Numbered from the stretch's first letter, positions 1 to 13,514 are shown. The stretch: DNA of 64,000 nt from Hirudo medicinalis (GCA_011800805.1 MPNW01000243.1:26755-90754), one strand, 5' to 3'. Program-made: numbers and translations. The notes: generated by a model from the letters alone, not told the origin.

Positions 1-117
1 TGTTATTCTGTTTATTAATTCTTTACACATTCCTTACAGTGTTATTCTGTTTATTAATTCTTTACACATTCCTTACAGTGTTATTCTGTTTATTAATTCT
101 TTACACATTCCTTACAG
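1..117. repeat. 39-bp tandem repeat, three perfect copies
   Basis: Three identical 39-bp units (1-39, 40-78, 79-117) begin tgttattctg and end ttccttacag. A fourth copy starts at 118 and passes directly into the 18-bp array through the shared core tattctg. The array is cut by the window edge, so its true length is unknown. Confidence 0.95.
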
Positions 118-690
118 TGTTATTCTGATATGTGTAATTATTCTGATATGTGTAATTATTCTGCTATGTGTATTTATTCTGCTATGTGTATTTATTCTGA
201 TATATGATTATTCTGATATGTGTAATTATTCTGATATGTGTATTTATTCTGATATGTGTAATTATTCTGATATGTGTAATTATTCTGATATGCGTAATTA
301 TTCTGATATGTGTAATTATTCTGATATGTGTATTTATTCTGATATGTGTAATTATTCTGATATGTGTAATTATTCTGATATGTGTAATTATTCTGATATG
401 TGTATTTATTCTGATATGTGTGATTATTCTGATATGTGTAATTATTCTGCTATGTGTAATTATTCTGCTATGTGTATTTATTCTGATATGTGTAATTATT
501 CTGATATGTGTAATTATTCTGATATGTGTGATTATTCTGATATGTGTATTTATTCTGATATGTGTGATTATTCTGATATGTGTGATTATTCTGATATGTG
601 TAATTATTCTGATATGTGTGATTATTCTGATATGTGTAATTATTCTGATATGTGTAATTATTCTGCTATGTGTAATTATTCTGCAACACC
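118..690. repeat. 18-bp minisatellite with 72-bp higher-order period
   Basis: About 31 copies of an 18-bp unit (core tatgtgtaattattctga) differing at a few positions: gtaatt, gtattt or gtgatt, and ctga or ctgc. The gtattt variant falls at 241, 331, 403, 475 and 547; the last three spacings are exactly 72 bp, a four-unit higher-order repeat. Because 18 is a multiple of three, the array stays open in more than one frame, giving repeated IILICV and MCNYSD readings. I treat these as by-products of the repeat and not as genes. Confidence 0.9.
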
Positions 691-839
691 TATGCGGATG
701 TCATAAAAGGCAACCAAAAGAAGAAACTGAGATGGCATCAGAAGGCAGAAGAGAAGATGAAATAAATTTATGTCTGCAACTTTGGAGTTTTCATTACAAG
801 GTAGCCACCCATTTCATCACAACTTCAGAACAATATTGA

Positions 840-3800
840 AGTTCTTGAATTTTTAAATCATGAGATTTCCCTGATGACTTATTAAACTAAGTAAACTTCT
901 TTGTAGCCATCCAATGATTTTCAAGGTATTATTAAATATATAATTATGGAAATAAATAGTGCTTAAATGTTTTAATTTCAAGTTTTCTGATTCTCTGAAC
1001 AAACAAATTTAAGAACAGCAGAATGATGTACTTAAATTTATTAACGAAATAAAACATTCAAGTATGTGGATGGACGAATGAATATTCTACAAAAGTTTAG
1101 AATGAAGAAATAGTTTTGAGACCGATGACATCCATCCCTGACAATCAATCAGGACTCTTTCAACAATTTCTCCTCAAAAATTCCTCGTCGCCTCACCAAG
1201 AAGCACCTGTCAAGAATGAAGTGAAAATAGCAATTTCTAGTTAAGTGAAGTAAATACTAATAACGAATTCCTTAAACATAACTACAATGTTTCTAGGGAT
1301 TCCATTGAATTAAAATGAAAAATTAATTTATAAATTCTTGAGATGAATTGTAATTTGATATAAAATTCAATCTCTTATGTGCCCCAGTCATCATTGAATT
1401 TTTGGAACCCAATCAATTGCAATTCAATTCAATTTCTTGCAAGTGGCCTCCAATTTAAGGAGGATTAAGTACACTTCTCGTGGTGGAAAGATGTATTTTA
1501 TAAGTAATAAATACATTTTAATTTTATTGTTATTGTTATACTTACACACTTGTGCATTACTAATGCATGTTGTCTTTTCAAAAATATTTTTATTCTTTAC
1601 TTTCCTCATCTTTATTCTCTTTGAAACAAAGTTAATAAAAGAAATGGTGTTTTATTGAACACCAAATCATTATTAACATTTAGAATTTAAAAGAATCAGA
1701 TTTTTATTATTTTCATAAAACGAAATAAAATAATTTAAAATAATAAATTGATTTCCATGACAACGTTGTAATTGCACTCTCTCTCAGGTTGAAGCCATGA
1801 AGGTTAGCGTGAATGGATAGCTTCATGTTTGAGGCGTTGCAGGCAAATTGAGTTATTTTCTGCGTTTATCCAATTTGTTGGACATTTAAAGCATTTAAAA
1901 CACTTAAAACATCTTCATATTGAGAAAGCAAAAGTCGAATGCATTCCTTCTTTCTATGAAATAAAATAATTTCCAATTTTTCTCAAAACGAAGGGGACCA
2001 GCAAAAATATAAAATGATTTCCATGTTTTCTTTCTTCTTTATTGATTCGCATGCATTTATTTTCTCACTCCAAAATGAGATTTATTACTCGTCAAACATA
2101 TTTCACGACTTAGAATCAATATTTTACATAAAATAATTTAACAAATAATTTTAATAATAATAATAATTTAAAATGAATATTTAAGTAGTCAAACACTCAT
2201 TAAAATAATTATCTTCACAAAATATTTCATCTCAACATCAATGATATCGTGGAGGGTAATTGGCAGAAAAATCTGAGACGATTCAGAAAGGAATGCGAAT
2301 GGTTGCACTTTTCACCCCCAAGGCTGAAAAACGAACTTGATTCCTCATTCAATATTATTGCATAATAATAAGGAATATTGAGTTGTAATAAATATTATAT
2401 TATAACTAATATTAGGCAATAGCAATTACTAAATTACAGCAAATAATATTGAATTCTTGAGTTATATTAAATATTATTACATATTAATAAATATTATTGC
2501 ACAATAAACATTTTTCGAGTTAAAATAAATAATATTGAATAGTAATAAATAATATTAGTATAATATTCTTATAATATCCTAATACTAACGGCATCATCCG
2601 TGGGAATTAAAATGTGTCACAAGCCGTTTTAAAATGTATTCAACAATGTTTTTAAACAAAAGAGGAATGGTAGAGCAAGAATAAATTAAGAAAGTTTGAA
2701 TCACAAACAAGAATGAGTTCATCTTTATTTTGATGTGGTTCGTGAATGATGCTAAATATGGCTCGATGAACTGTCTTATTTCATGTTTATTTAATAAAGT
2801 GTTTAACTTAATTTATATTTTGTCAAAGATGAGTTCAATTCATTATGAGGATTCAATGTGCTCTTCAATTGATACTCAATTTCAATTGTCTTTAGTTGCT
2901 CGTGTGGTTCTACCGGAACACAGGTTAATTAACAATGAACAACGGAATAATTAATAAATAAAATAAATAAATAATATTTAAATGCTTCATTAAAAACATT
3001 CATTAATAAATAATGCCAAGATTTTTTCCAAATTCTTTTTAACTTTTGTCAAAATTGTTAAAAATTAGGAGTCACATATTTTAAGTAACAAGTTATCATC
3101 AATCTCTCAAGTCCTTAGAAATAATTGGGAAATTAGTGATGTCCATGAACTGTTGGAGAATTACAAGCTCAGATAGGAGCTTTGAATCAATGATTGAGTC
3201 CAAATGGATCCTGAGGGAGCAATGCAAGTTCAATAAGGCTGATAAAAGGTCTTCATAAGATGAAAATTGTCCTTTCTGAGCCAGCAATCAATAAACCATT
3301 TGAAGCAAACATCTAACAACGATGACAATATTTAACTTAATAAACGCCAACAATATCTTTTCATAAGCAAGACAGGTAATTACAAATAACCAGCCACAAT
3401 TCCATGATGTACTTCAGACATGTTTTTTTAAGATTTCCCTATTTTATTTATCATTTCAAATAAAACATTTTACAGAAATGGTTTGTTTATTTAATTAAAG
3501 TCCCTTGCATAACTGAGATGATTTGGAAATAGAAAATTAGAAAGTCTATTCGTATCCTCTTTAAAATTCCTCCAAGTCATCCTTTCACGAAAACTCTATT
3601 TTAAATATTTACCAAATAAATGACTTTCTGGTTTTCATCTTCATGTTCAAATATGCCGACAATCTATTGCCTCAATCATTTAAAAAAAATTTTTAGACGC
3701 TCATGGGATATTCATTCTTATGGTTTGCGTTTTTCGGACAAAGCTTCGGACCTGAAGATTTTCGAACCATGCTCAAAAATTTTCATTGAAATGTTTTGGC

Positions 3801-6042
3801 CCTCGCATATTTTCTTCGATTCCCTCCACTATTATATCCTCTGAGTCCATATCCATATTCAGACATTCGTACAAATCATATTTTTTAAATAAGTGAAATC
3901 ATCTCATGCGGAAATTCCGCATATTTAATTTCCGTCGTGCGTCTAATTTCTGTTGTTTGAACTGCTACTTTAATTTTTTTGCACTTCTGATTGATTCCTT
4001 TTTTGACTTTGAGTTGTTTCATTGGTACAGGCAGCCCATCGGCGCGAGTACGATGGGATTCCTTTTGCACAAAAATCGTAGCGATGTGCAATGACCACGG
4101 AATATTAGATGAATTGTTCAATAAACTGGAGACAAAAAAATCAATATTGGACCTACAAATTACTTTATGTGATGGAAGCCAGAGTTGAAATCTGAAAGCC
4201 TTTTGATACATTTGCATGAGCATTGATCAGCATCGAAACTTTAAGAGGAAATCAAATTGGATTTCACGTGGAAAATTGGATATTAATTTTTCAACAAATC
4301 TCATTTTAAATTTTTTGAAGGCTTAAAAATGGAATTTCATAAAATTCGGTTGCTATTGGTGGATGAACGTGCCATGTTTGCATGCAGCATCCTCATCTTC
4401 TTAAAGTTCTCCCGCTCTCGTGCAGACGTGTTCAGACCATGATGTGGAAGGAATTTCAAATGCTTTCAAACTGAAATAATTGAAGCATTCGCAAATAGTA
4501 AAAATATGAATCTGAATTTGTAGGCTGGTAATAACATAGTTTTTTTTTAGTGAATGTGCTTAATAAGGTGAGACGTGATTACATCGAATGCCTTGTTTTT
4601 GGCCATTTTTTTTTGTCGCTTTGCAGCAATTCATTTCAATTCATAAACATTTGGTGGTGTTTCCATCAAGCATAAGTAGATTTTATAAGTATTCATTGAA
4701 CGCCATTCAAGTAAGTGCTGCTAAATCTACTTTAAAGCTAAAAGATAATGTAAGATTTCAATGATTTTATTTTTTTGCAGTTATTTCTTTCTCAATAAAT
4801 GTTAAACTGTCACTGCAGTATATGTTTTGAAAATTGTTGTAAATTAATGATATCACAACAGAAGTTTTACTATTTGCAAATTAATATCAGAATGTATTGG
4901 TAATTCAGCAATGCAAATTTAATTTGCAAAAACCTCGATGATTTTTGGATTTAAATTTTTAAAAATATTGATATCGAACATTGATATTTTATTTAAGAAA
5001 TAGATTTATTCTAAATGAACTACAAAAACTTTTATAATAAAATATATTATAGAATAATTAAGAAGTTATTTCTAAATGAATAATTGAATAAAAACCCGCA
5101 GAAGCCAATATTCGAATATCTCGAATCCCGTCAGACGATAAGAACCTCTGTTTGAAGATCGTGTGCTTAAATATGAAATGGATTTCGTGACTTTTAATTA
5201 AATTTGTTTTAATATTTTTTTTAAAGTCTCATTCCATGATTTTAAAAATACTTAAATAATAATAAAAATAAAATAAAAATTTATTAAACCTTGTTTCTAT
5301 CAGGAAAATAAATCTTAATGGAATAATACTATCGAGAAGAAATTGCTTTCAATACAAATTTTAAGTGAAATCCTTAATAAATATTTTGAAAAAGTTCTGC
5401 CACGTTTACCATTAAAAGTTTAATGAGAAACATTTATTTTTAAACCATTACAACATTTTAAAATTAAATTCATTTAATAATTTAATAAAACTTAACTTAA
5501 AAATAATAAAAGAAGTAATAAATAAATATAATAATATTAAATATTTCAATTAAACCACAACTGTTAGCATTTTATAACTCAAACTTTACAGAAACGCTTC
5601 CGACATGGTTTGAAGACTGACATGAAATTTATTACTTAATAAGTTAAATTAGTTATACGTTATTATTAATCATTAATAATAAATCATTATTTTTTGCTAA
5701 ATTTTACGAATGGATTCATTACAATGGGAATCATTTTGTTCATTGCAAGCGCTTTGCAAGAGATTTTTAAAAGAGCTCTGGCACTGTAATAATTCCTTGA
5801 ATTATTAATTCTTTTAATTTAATTTAATTTAATCTAACTCATTCTCTGATAAAAATGTACTTGCAACAATGCCATGAACCAGATAACATCCCATGAGGCT
5901 CAAGCATGAGGCTCAAGAGCTTCTGCGAAGACTCCTTTTATTGTTGACTGAATTTCTAAGTTTTGGGGCAAACTCTGGCACTAATGGACATATAAGGCAA
6001 AATGCGAGGCTTTTTAAAAAATGATAACGATAATAATGGTAG

Positions 6043-6081
<39 letters not shown>

Positions 6082-6341
6082 TAATAATACTAATGTTTCG
6101 TACCTATATAAATATTTATGATGATGTCTTTAAAGAAAGCCAATGATTTTGAATTAAATGACATTTTTCAGGCCTGTTGCGAACAGCCTGAATAACTTGC
6201 AGCAGAACCGCCAAAAAGAGATTTTAATTCACTAAATGCTATTATTGTAATATATTGCTGTTGTACAATTATACAAAACATTAATAATATTATGTAAATG
6301 GTAGGGCGATTGACAACCAATTTGGATAACTCACTGAAAAG
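840..6341. other. AT-rich spacer, nothing recognised
   Basis: Very AT-rich sequence with short scattered open frames (under about 115 codons) that show no recognisable domain or linked splice structure. An AAT microsatellite lies at about 6047-6090. I see no supported gene. Confidence 0.6.
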
Positions 6342-6614
6342 TAGGCACATACCGGATATCGGATAAAGGATCATTCCAGATAGTTCACCGGATTTAAATA
6401 TGTGGTTAGAAATGTTTATTTTTAAAAATTCAAGAAACTCAGAGAATTTTCATATTTTTATTTTATTAATAAAAGATAAATTTGTATAATAAGTAACATG
6501 AATTAAAAATATATTTATTTTTGCCGGATAATGAGCTATCAGATACCGGATATTTCCCGATGGCTTATTATCCGGCCGGATACATGATCCAACCGTAAAT
6601 CCGGTACATGCCTA
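6342..6614. mobile_element. hAT-type MITE with CCGGATA-rich ends
   Basis: The left end taggcacataccggat (6342) matches the inverted right end (taggcatgtaccggat, ending 6614) with two differences. The flanking 8-mers ctgaaaag (6334-6341) and ctcaaaag (6615-6622) agree at seven of eight bases, as expected for an aged hAT target-site duplication. The element is 273 bp and encodes nothing; the CCGGATA motif recurs inside both ends. hAT membership is inferred from the 8-bp duplication and TAG-type terminus. Confidence 0.75.
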
Positions 6615-7443
6615 CTCAAAAGATGGCGAAATACAAAATTAATAGCATCCAATGAAGCAATGAAGTTTTAAAAGTAATTCTCAGGAAAATTTAGCATTTT
6701 AACAAATCGAACAAATGAAGAAAAATAACTCGTGCAACATTTGTTCATAAAATGAGTGAATCTTTATTAATAAAACTTGCTGAAATAATCAAGTGAAAAA
6801 ATATTCACCATTTTGCTACCGATGTGCCTTTACTTCTCAATTCCCTTCTTCCAAATTAATATTTTCCTCCGAAATGAACGAAAATCTCAATTATTATTGA
6901 TTATTATTAGTTGTTATTAGTTATTATTAAGCAGTTAATATCTTAAGTTTGCCTCTATTTATCAAACTTTCTTTTTGATTAGCATTTCAAAGGCATCTTC
7001 CTGCAAAATTTAAACCCGACATGAAGAGGTTTTCTTACCTTACGACATTAATTAATTGTTAGACCTTTATTACCATCACCATCACATTATGTGGGTAGAT
7101 TGTCATGTTACATTTAATAGTGCATAATATTAATAATGACACATTACATTTTAAATTAATAATTCTAAATTCAATCAGCTATGTTCTCGCTGCAGATGAA
7201 GGTTTAATGTTATCACTAAATGCAAAGTCCGTGATTACCCTTAGTTTACTTTTGTCAAACTACACTCAGAGTCGCATCGTTAAACTTGCATTTCTTCTTA
7301 GGACAATCAAAATCAGTGCCAGATTTAGGTATCGTTGGGAAGTGCCACTGATGGGCCTCCAACAACCAAAGAAAACTTTTTTTTGCTTGTCAAGGGGGTT
7401 GGGAGGCGCAACAGAACTGGCGCAGAGGCTTGTGGGCCTTCAC

Positions 7444-8765
7444 TAGAGGTCGGATCAGGAATATTTTTCCCGCGGGACTCCCGTGGGAATGAGAATGGAC
7501 TTTGAAATCTGGAACGGGAAACTGCGGCACCGGGAATAAATGACTCCCATGTGACCGGGAATGAGAAATTACATTTTATATATAATAATTTTTTTTTAAA
7601 TTGAAAATTAACTTAAAACAAATAACTTTTGTTTTTTCTCGCTTTTCTCTCTTAAAGAGCATACTAAGAAATTTTCTTTTCAAGTCCAGAAAATGTTTAA
7701 AATGGCTTCATCGTAGCCAAGTGATAAAATACTTATGAATACTTCATCAGTCCCAGTTAAGAAATTGACAAAGAACGAAAGTTAATAGCATATTATATCA
7801 CACCTGAAAGAATTTCTAAAAGTGATGATGGTTATAGCACTGATTGTGTGCAGTGCAAGGCGTCATGTACTAATCCAAAACTCTAATGCCAGTGGAACTT
7901 CTGTGATGCTGAAACATCGAAAGTCGTGCATTGGCAAGCCAATTGCTAAGCAAACAGCAATATCTTCAAACAGAAATCTATTCCCCCTTCCTTAAAAAGT
8001 AAACTTTGCCAAGCAGTCAGTCTTTTTTATGCGCAGGACTTTAAACCAATCAATCAGCCAGCCAATCGTTTTTCTTATTAAAATACTTTTCTTTCAAGAT
8101 GTAAATCAAGAACATTCTGAAATGATTGATCAGAGCGCCAGCAAATAATTTATTTCCAACTTAATAGAGGATTTTCTGGTAATAAATGAAGAAGTGGAAA
8201 CAAATGTTAAGGATGAGTTGTGTTTCTTTTCTGAAATGTATCCTGCAAAAATTGAGAACGGGAAAGCCATTTTACATCACTAGAGTGTAAAGATGGACAG
8301 TTTCCAAACTCTTCAAAAACTATCAAAGTTTCTCTATAGCATCCCTGCCAGTTCCGTTCCCTGCGAAAGAAACATTTCCACGTGTGGTAAGATCACTGTG
8401 GATCCTAGGACATCGAATCTAAAACCATCAACTCTTAATGGTTTGACCGGAGTCAAAAGTAACAGAATTATTTGAATAAATCTAAGTGTCCTTGAGTGTG
8501 TTTAGTGTATACAACAAATAAATATTATAATAAAATATCTTAATATTGTTTTTAAATAATTGACCTAATTACACATGAAATTTCAAATTACATTTGAAAT
8601 CGGGACTGAACTGGAATATTGGACGAGAATGGACGAGACCGGTACCAGGTATGGAGGGACCGGGAACGATTTAATTATTTTTAGACCGGGACGGGTTGGG
8701 ACGGGAAATAGGTTGTCGGGACCGGGACGATACCCGGAACGAAAATGGTCCCGGTCCGACCTCTA
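7444..8765 (+). mobile_element. hAT DNA transposon remnant with perfect terminal inverted repeat
   Basis: The ends ctagaggtcgga (7443) and tccgacctctag (to 8766) are perfect inverse complements, and both subterminal regions are rich in gggac/cgggacc motifs. Flanking 8-mers gccttcac (7436-7443) and gcctccat (8766-8773) match at six of eight, both differences being transitions. The interior carries the C-terminal piece of a hAT transposase at 8293-8475. At 1.3 kb it is shorter than autonomous hAT elements (about 2.5-5 kb), so it is internally deleted and inactive. Confidence 0.85.
8293..8475 (+). pseudogene. hAT transposase C-terminal (dimerisation) fragment
   Basis: A 60-codon open stretch reads KLSKFLYSIPASSVPCERN, then STCGKI and LKPSTLNGL. 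This matches the hAT C-terminal dimerisation block, which typically has a YL-SIPATS-P-ER-FST-GK core followed by LKP--vn-L. The catalytic part is missing and upstream sequence to 7800 is not open, so this is a fossil. It lies inside the TIR-bounded element at 7444-8765. Confidence 0.85.
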
Positions 8766-8941
8766 GCCTCCATCTGGGTAAATCCGGTGGTGGTCAAAAT
8801 TGCTTGATTTCTGACGAATAAAGCAAAAAGATGGAATGAACAATTAAGTGTTGGGAATTGTAAAATATCAAAAGAGAATATTTTATGCTTAATTATCTCC
8901 TGCTCCCTTTCTTCAGTTTCACCCGTGTTCAATGATTAATA

Positions 8942-8972
<31 letters not shown>

Positions 8973-10510
8973 CAAGTTCCATGTTAACGTAAAAAATTAG
9001 TTTAATTAGAATAATTTCTTTTAGAAAATACTGAATTAAGGAATTGTTCGAAAAATTTCCCAAGATAAAAAGAATAAAACACGGGATGATGAATGAAAAG
9101 GGAAGCTCATTGAGAATTATTAACATAAGATAATTGTATTTATTAATGAACTTTTATTGTTAATTATTTGTGAATGATGTTGATGCATCTAATATTATAT
9201 TGTTATGAATGGATGGTGTTTATTATTAAATTGTTTCTGGTTGCAGTTCCGAGGGTCCAATTTTTATGAAAGGTTTGCAAATGTTTCCTTGGCATAAAAC
9301 GAGTTTAATTACTTGTGCACGATGAAGTCTCTTTCGCTATCCTCTCATAAAACCTGCCTTAACTAAATATATCTTAATTTTGCTAACATCGTCATCATTA
9401 ACAACGTACTACCGTTTACTTATCGTCGCCATATCAAGCGTACAAATGTCCCACTTGATGTGCTTGTCGTGAGAATGTGAGATTAGTAATCTCAATTTGA
9501 AATTGTAATTAGACGGTATAATTGCTCTTAATGGCAATCCATCCAATTATCCAATTCTTTCCAAATAATTAAATCCCTTCTTCAATTAATCTTCTTTGCA
9601 AATTGTAAAGAATTTTCAGATTTTCGACCTAAAATATTTTTCTGAAATGTTCTTAAAATTCGACTCTCATTTAAAATTCAACTTTATTCCTGTGACCCTG
9701 TTAACTCCTGTAAAGCGGAATAATCAATTTATTCCTTCCTGAAAATTCCTTCGACTTTCAATGCCGTCCTCCTTCCAGTTGTAATGAAGTTCTTAAAATT
9801 GTGGAGGTTAAACTAATAAAACTTGAATTATTTGGTTTTAATTGCATTGCACTTAGGTTCGTTGAATTTATTTATGTTCTTTGTATTTATTTATGTTCTT
9901 TGTTAAGTTCTATTAATGTTAAATCTTTCAAAATCTCAAACACGTTATTTTAAAACATTTAAACTCGACAAATATAAACTAAATTCTTCATACAGTTTAC
10001 CCAAAAAAACAAGCTATTATTTCTATTGGAAGATTGGAGGTTGATTCGTTCTCCAAACTTTCATTCAAAAATTTCGTAAGTAAATAAACTCAGGAAATAC
10101 TCAGAGGTCATTTGGTTTCCTCCAAGGTTATTTCTGATTGAAATGATTATTTGAATAAACTGTGAATAACTTCAATAAAGACATACTTTTCCTCTGCAAT
10201 GGTTATGTACAATGCATCCAGCCTTTACTGCTCATTGTGCAAGTTTTTTGAAGGTTTTTGATAGCAATCGAAAGCAATAGGGGAGTAAATTGTCTTCGAT
10301 ATTCCAACAATTTTGTCAACTTTTTGAGGCAGTTTGTCAATTCATGAAGTGAATTCACTCAGAAAAAGTGAGGATGTAGTAATTGAAACTCGTATATATT
10401 TTTGTATGTACCTACACATGTGAGAGGCTATTTTAACTCAATTTTTTTTTTGTCAGAGGAAAAGTAGCAATGTTTACTTTTTCTGCTTGTGCATCGTTGA
10501 TGGCGTGTCA

Positions 10511-10640
10511 TGTTGCAAGATGTTGAAACTTGACGTGTGAAGTGTTGCAAGCTGTTGAAACGTGACATGTGAAATGTTGCAAGATGTTGAAACTTGACGT
10601 GTGAAATGTTGCAAGATGTTGAAACTTGACGTGTGAAAAG
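10511..10640. repeat. 32-bp minisatellite, about four copies
   Basis: The unit begins tgttgcaagatgttgaaa at 10511, 10543, 10575 and 10607, with a truncated fifth copy. A spacing of 32 rotates the reading frame between copies, so the repeated FNSLQHFTRQVSTSCN-like readings on the minus strand arise from the array and are not evidence of a protein. Confidence 0.85.
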
Positions 10641-13399
10641 ATGTTGAAAATTTACAAAATGACAATGGTGAAATGTCGACGTTAGCATCCCTGCCATTTG
10701 TTCTCCTGCGTGGCTCAACCAATGCATGCTTCCATTCGGAGGCTTGAAAGAATTGCACGATGTCTTCCGATCCATCAACACGCTACCGTGAAAGTGTTCG
10801 CAGTTTCTTCACGACGACTAAAACTTATTTAAATTCTTAGGACCATTATTTATTAATGGAGATCTGTAACGTTTAATTCGGAATATTTGAATCACACAAA
10901 ACAAATTGTCAATTATTCTAAATTAATCAATGAATTATTTTAGACTTTATTTTGTCGTTTAGCAAATCACTCATTTAACTTCATCAATTGTTTTCTTGAG
11001 TCGATCTTGAAATTTTATCCGATTTATATGATTTAATAAAATGTCGAAATACGCAATAAATAATTTTGTAAAGTATTTAATAATATATTTTTATCAATAA
11101 ATAAATTATTTAGCAACTTATTTTTAACAATCCAAGCATAACTGATTGAACTTCCTGATCATGTAATATATGCCTTTCAACATCTCAACTGTCAATCAAA
11201 GCTGTTTCCATGAATGTTGCTTCCTGTAACAACTGTAACAGTTGTTATTCTTTACGTTGTCGTCGCTATATTTTAGTATTTTAGTACTTTAGCATGCAAT
11301 TTTTAAAATTATTTTGGATGCAATTGCCATCTTTGCGATTGTTTAACTGAAGACATTTGCACGAGAAGTTTCGAACTTCTGTTACAGCAATCGAACATTG
11401 ATCCAACCGGCTATTTTTTTTTTTAGAGAAATGTTCTTCAACAAAATACCTTAAATGCAAACATTAAAGCCGCAAAAGAAACTAAAATAAAATAACTCAA
11501 GGGGCAGTATTAAGGAAGCGCATGCTTCCGCTATCAACTATTAAAGAATACCTTGCAAAATGTACAATTTATAAGATTTATTAAATAACAGATAAGAATA
11601 TTGAAGGATTGCAATTGATTTTTCATTGGTGGGAGAATTAAAGAATATAATCTTGGATCGTAGCATTGAATGGAGATGAGCTTGAAGGTAGATTTAGAAA
11701 CTAAAGGACTACATTCGTTTGTGTTGCATGGAAAGTGAGGAGGGTTGTTGTGATTATTGCTGTCAGTGAAACAAACCTTAAAATATCTCACTCTGCCTTA
11801 AAACTTTCTTATTCAAGGAAAGCTACCCTCAATATTGAAGTGGTCTGGAAGTTCTGTTTGGACATGCAACATTATAATCACATTCTGATTCATCATCATT
11901 ATTATCATTTCAGCATCTGAAAGACCTCTAAAGAAACCATTCCATCCTCCCCATTGCTTGGAGTTTGTAATTTGACACGATGGAAACTTCTTTCCCCATG
12001 AAGAGCGACTTTTCGCGAGAAATGTCTTAAATTAATCGGAAATTTATTTTCCTATATCTTTAAATTTTAAAAGAAAACCTAAATGGTATTTATAAGTTGA
12101 AGTTCAGCACATCTCAATGAAGGTCACGCGATAACGATCAGAGAATAACGTACGCTTCAAATGTTTGTGCAAGTTACTTGTTGTCGAAATATTGAACAAA
12201 CTGTGCTGTGTGTTTAAAAATTGATGATACCACTTTTTAGTGATGAATCGTTGTTTATTAACCAGCAATTTGCTTCCTCAGCTTGTCTTCTTAATGACAG
12301 GGAAACAAATGCTCCAATAAATTCTGGCTGATAGATCGCTTTTATCACTTTCACGGCACAAAATGGACATTCGCCTATTTTCTCTGGATTATTTGTAATA
12401 AAACATTTACGTTTCCAAACATTATTTATGGCTTTCAACAATTTAAGGGAATATTGGTTCCAATTAAATATTGAAACTTTAAAATTCTTTTGGTTAGCCG
12501 CATTGGTCAGAACGTGATTTCTTAAAAGCAATGATTTTTTATTTTCAAAGTTGTGACTCAAACATGTCAAGTAATAAACTTTTTTTATAAAAATTCCAAA
12601 TGATCAGGAAAGAATTTTTGCCCTGCACGATGAAACCCAGAACGAATTTGAAAGGCATTCAAAATCTATTTCCATTCATTTAAATTCAAAATATGCAAAA
12701 AGCTGCTAAATGCAACAAATTTAAAAAATGCCATCTTTCGAAATATATCTGGAAAAATCGTGGTTAAGTGGATTTGTCAGCAAATGATGGAACTTTCTTT
12801 TTTCTATTTGAAACATGAAGGATCACTTTTTCAAGCACAAAATCCTTTTCAAAATGTTTTGAAATTTCTCGTCATTAAATGTTTTGGATAACCTTGGAAT
12901 CCAGGCATGGTTGGAGATCACAGGATGGAAGAATGATTCAAGTAAATTTGTCTGTCAAGTCATCAGATTCTGAATTCCGCAAGAATTTCCATGCATCCAT
13001 GAATTTCGTTTCCATGCACGTTTTGTTTCCTTTCATTACGAGAGAAATTGCCACAAATCATTATGTAACGTTCCGACTTCATCAAATTCTTCAAACATTT
13101 TGTAAAGAATCCCATCCAGAAATAGCATTTAAATAGAAAATAAACATTTTAAATCGTCAGATAGTAAAATAAAACATTCTCTAATTAGCCTCATGAGTTT
13201 TCGACGTCAGAATAAAATCAGTCCATCATGGAGTCTCAAACAGCTGTTCATATATATTTGTGGGATTTGCTGAAAGTAACAATCAATGTTTTAAAACTAG
13301 AAAAACATTTTTAACTATTAAATAGAGCTCAAGCTATTATTTGTTATATAAAAACCTTTCCAAGGCATTTTCTTGAATGTCATCGCAAATTGATTGAGA

Positions 13400-13514
13400 A
13401 TGAATGAGTGAGTGAGTGAGTGAGTGAGTGAGTGAGTGAGTGAGTGAGTGAATGAATGAATGAATTAATTAATTAATTAATTAATTAACGAAGGAACGAA
13501 CGAACGAGTGAATG
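13400..13514. repeat. Compound tetranucleotide microsatellite
   Basis: A run of gagt units changes to gaat, then taat, then gaac. Such stepwise conversion is typical of replication slippage plus point mutation. It sits just upstream of the possible signal-peptide exon at 13570. Confidence 0.9.

Larger units (their letters stand above)
7314..8792. mobile_element. Outer hAT-type MITE, split by a later insertion
   Basis: The left terminus cagtgccagatttagg (7314) resembles the degraded inverted right terminus at 8774-8792. Flanking 8-mers atcaaaat (7306-7313) and gtcaaaat (8793-8800) match at seven of eight bases. Without the insertion at 7444-8765 this is a short non-coding element of about 150 bp. 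The TSD match is the main support, since the right terminus is poorly conserved. Confidence 0.5.

Noticed and set aside
1..710. CRISPR-like array or telomeric repeat at the window start
   Set aside because: There are no unique spacers between repeats and the unit is not a telomere motif; it is a simple minisatellite in animal DNA.
204..839. Open frames of 211 and 162 codons with repeated IILICV or MCNYSD units
   Set aside because: Both arise from the 18-bp minisatellite, which is open in several frames because its unit is a multiple of three. No splice, signal or non-repeat domain supports a protein.
10428..10781. Minus-strand frames with repeated HFTRQVSTSCN-like text
   Set aside because: They come from the 32-bp minisatellite, whose frame rotates between copies. 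The flanking parts have no domain.
12214..12570. 118-codon minus-strand frame with a CPFC motif
   Set aside because: No partner exons, no second metal-binding pair and no family likeness. Such a length can occur by chance in this composition.
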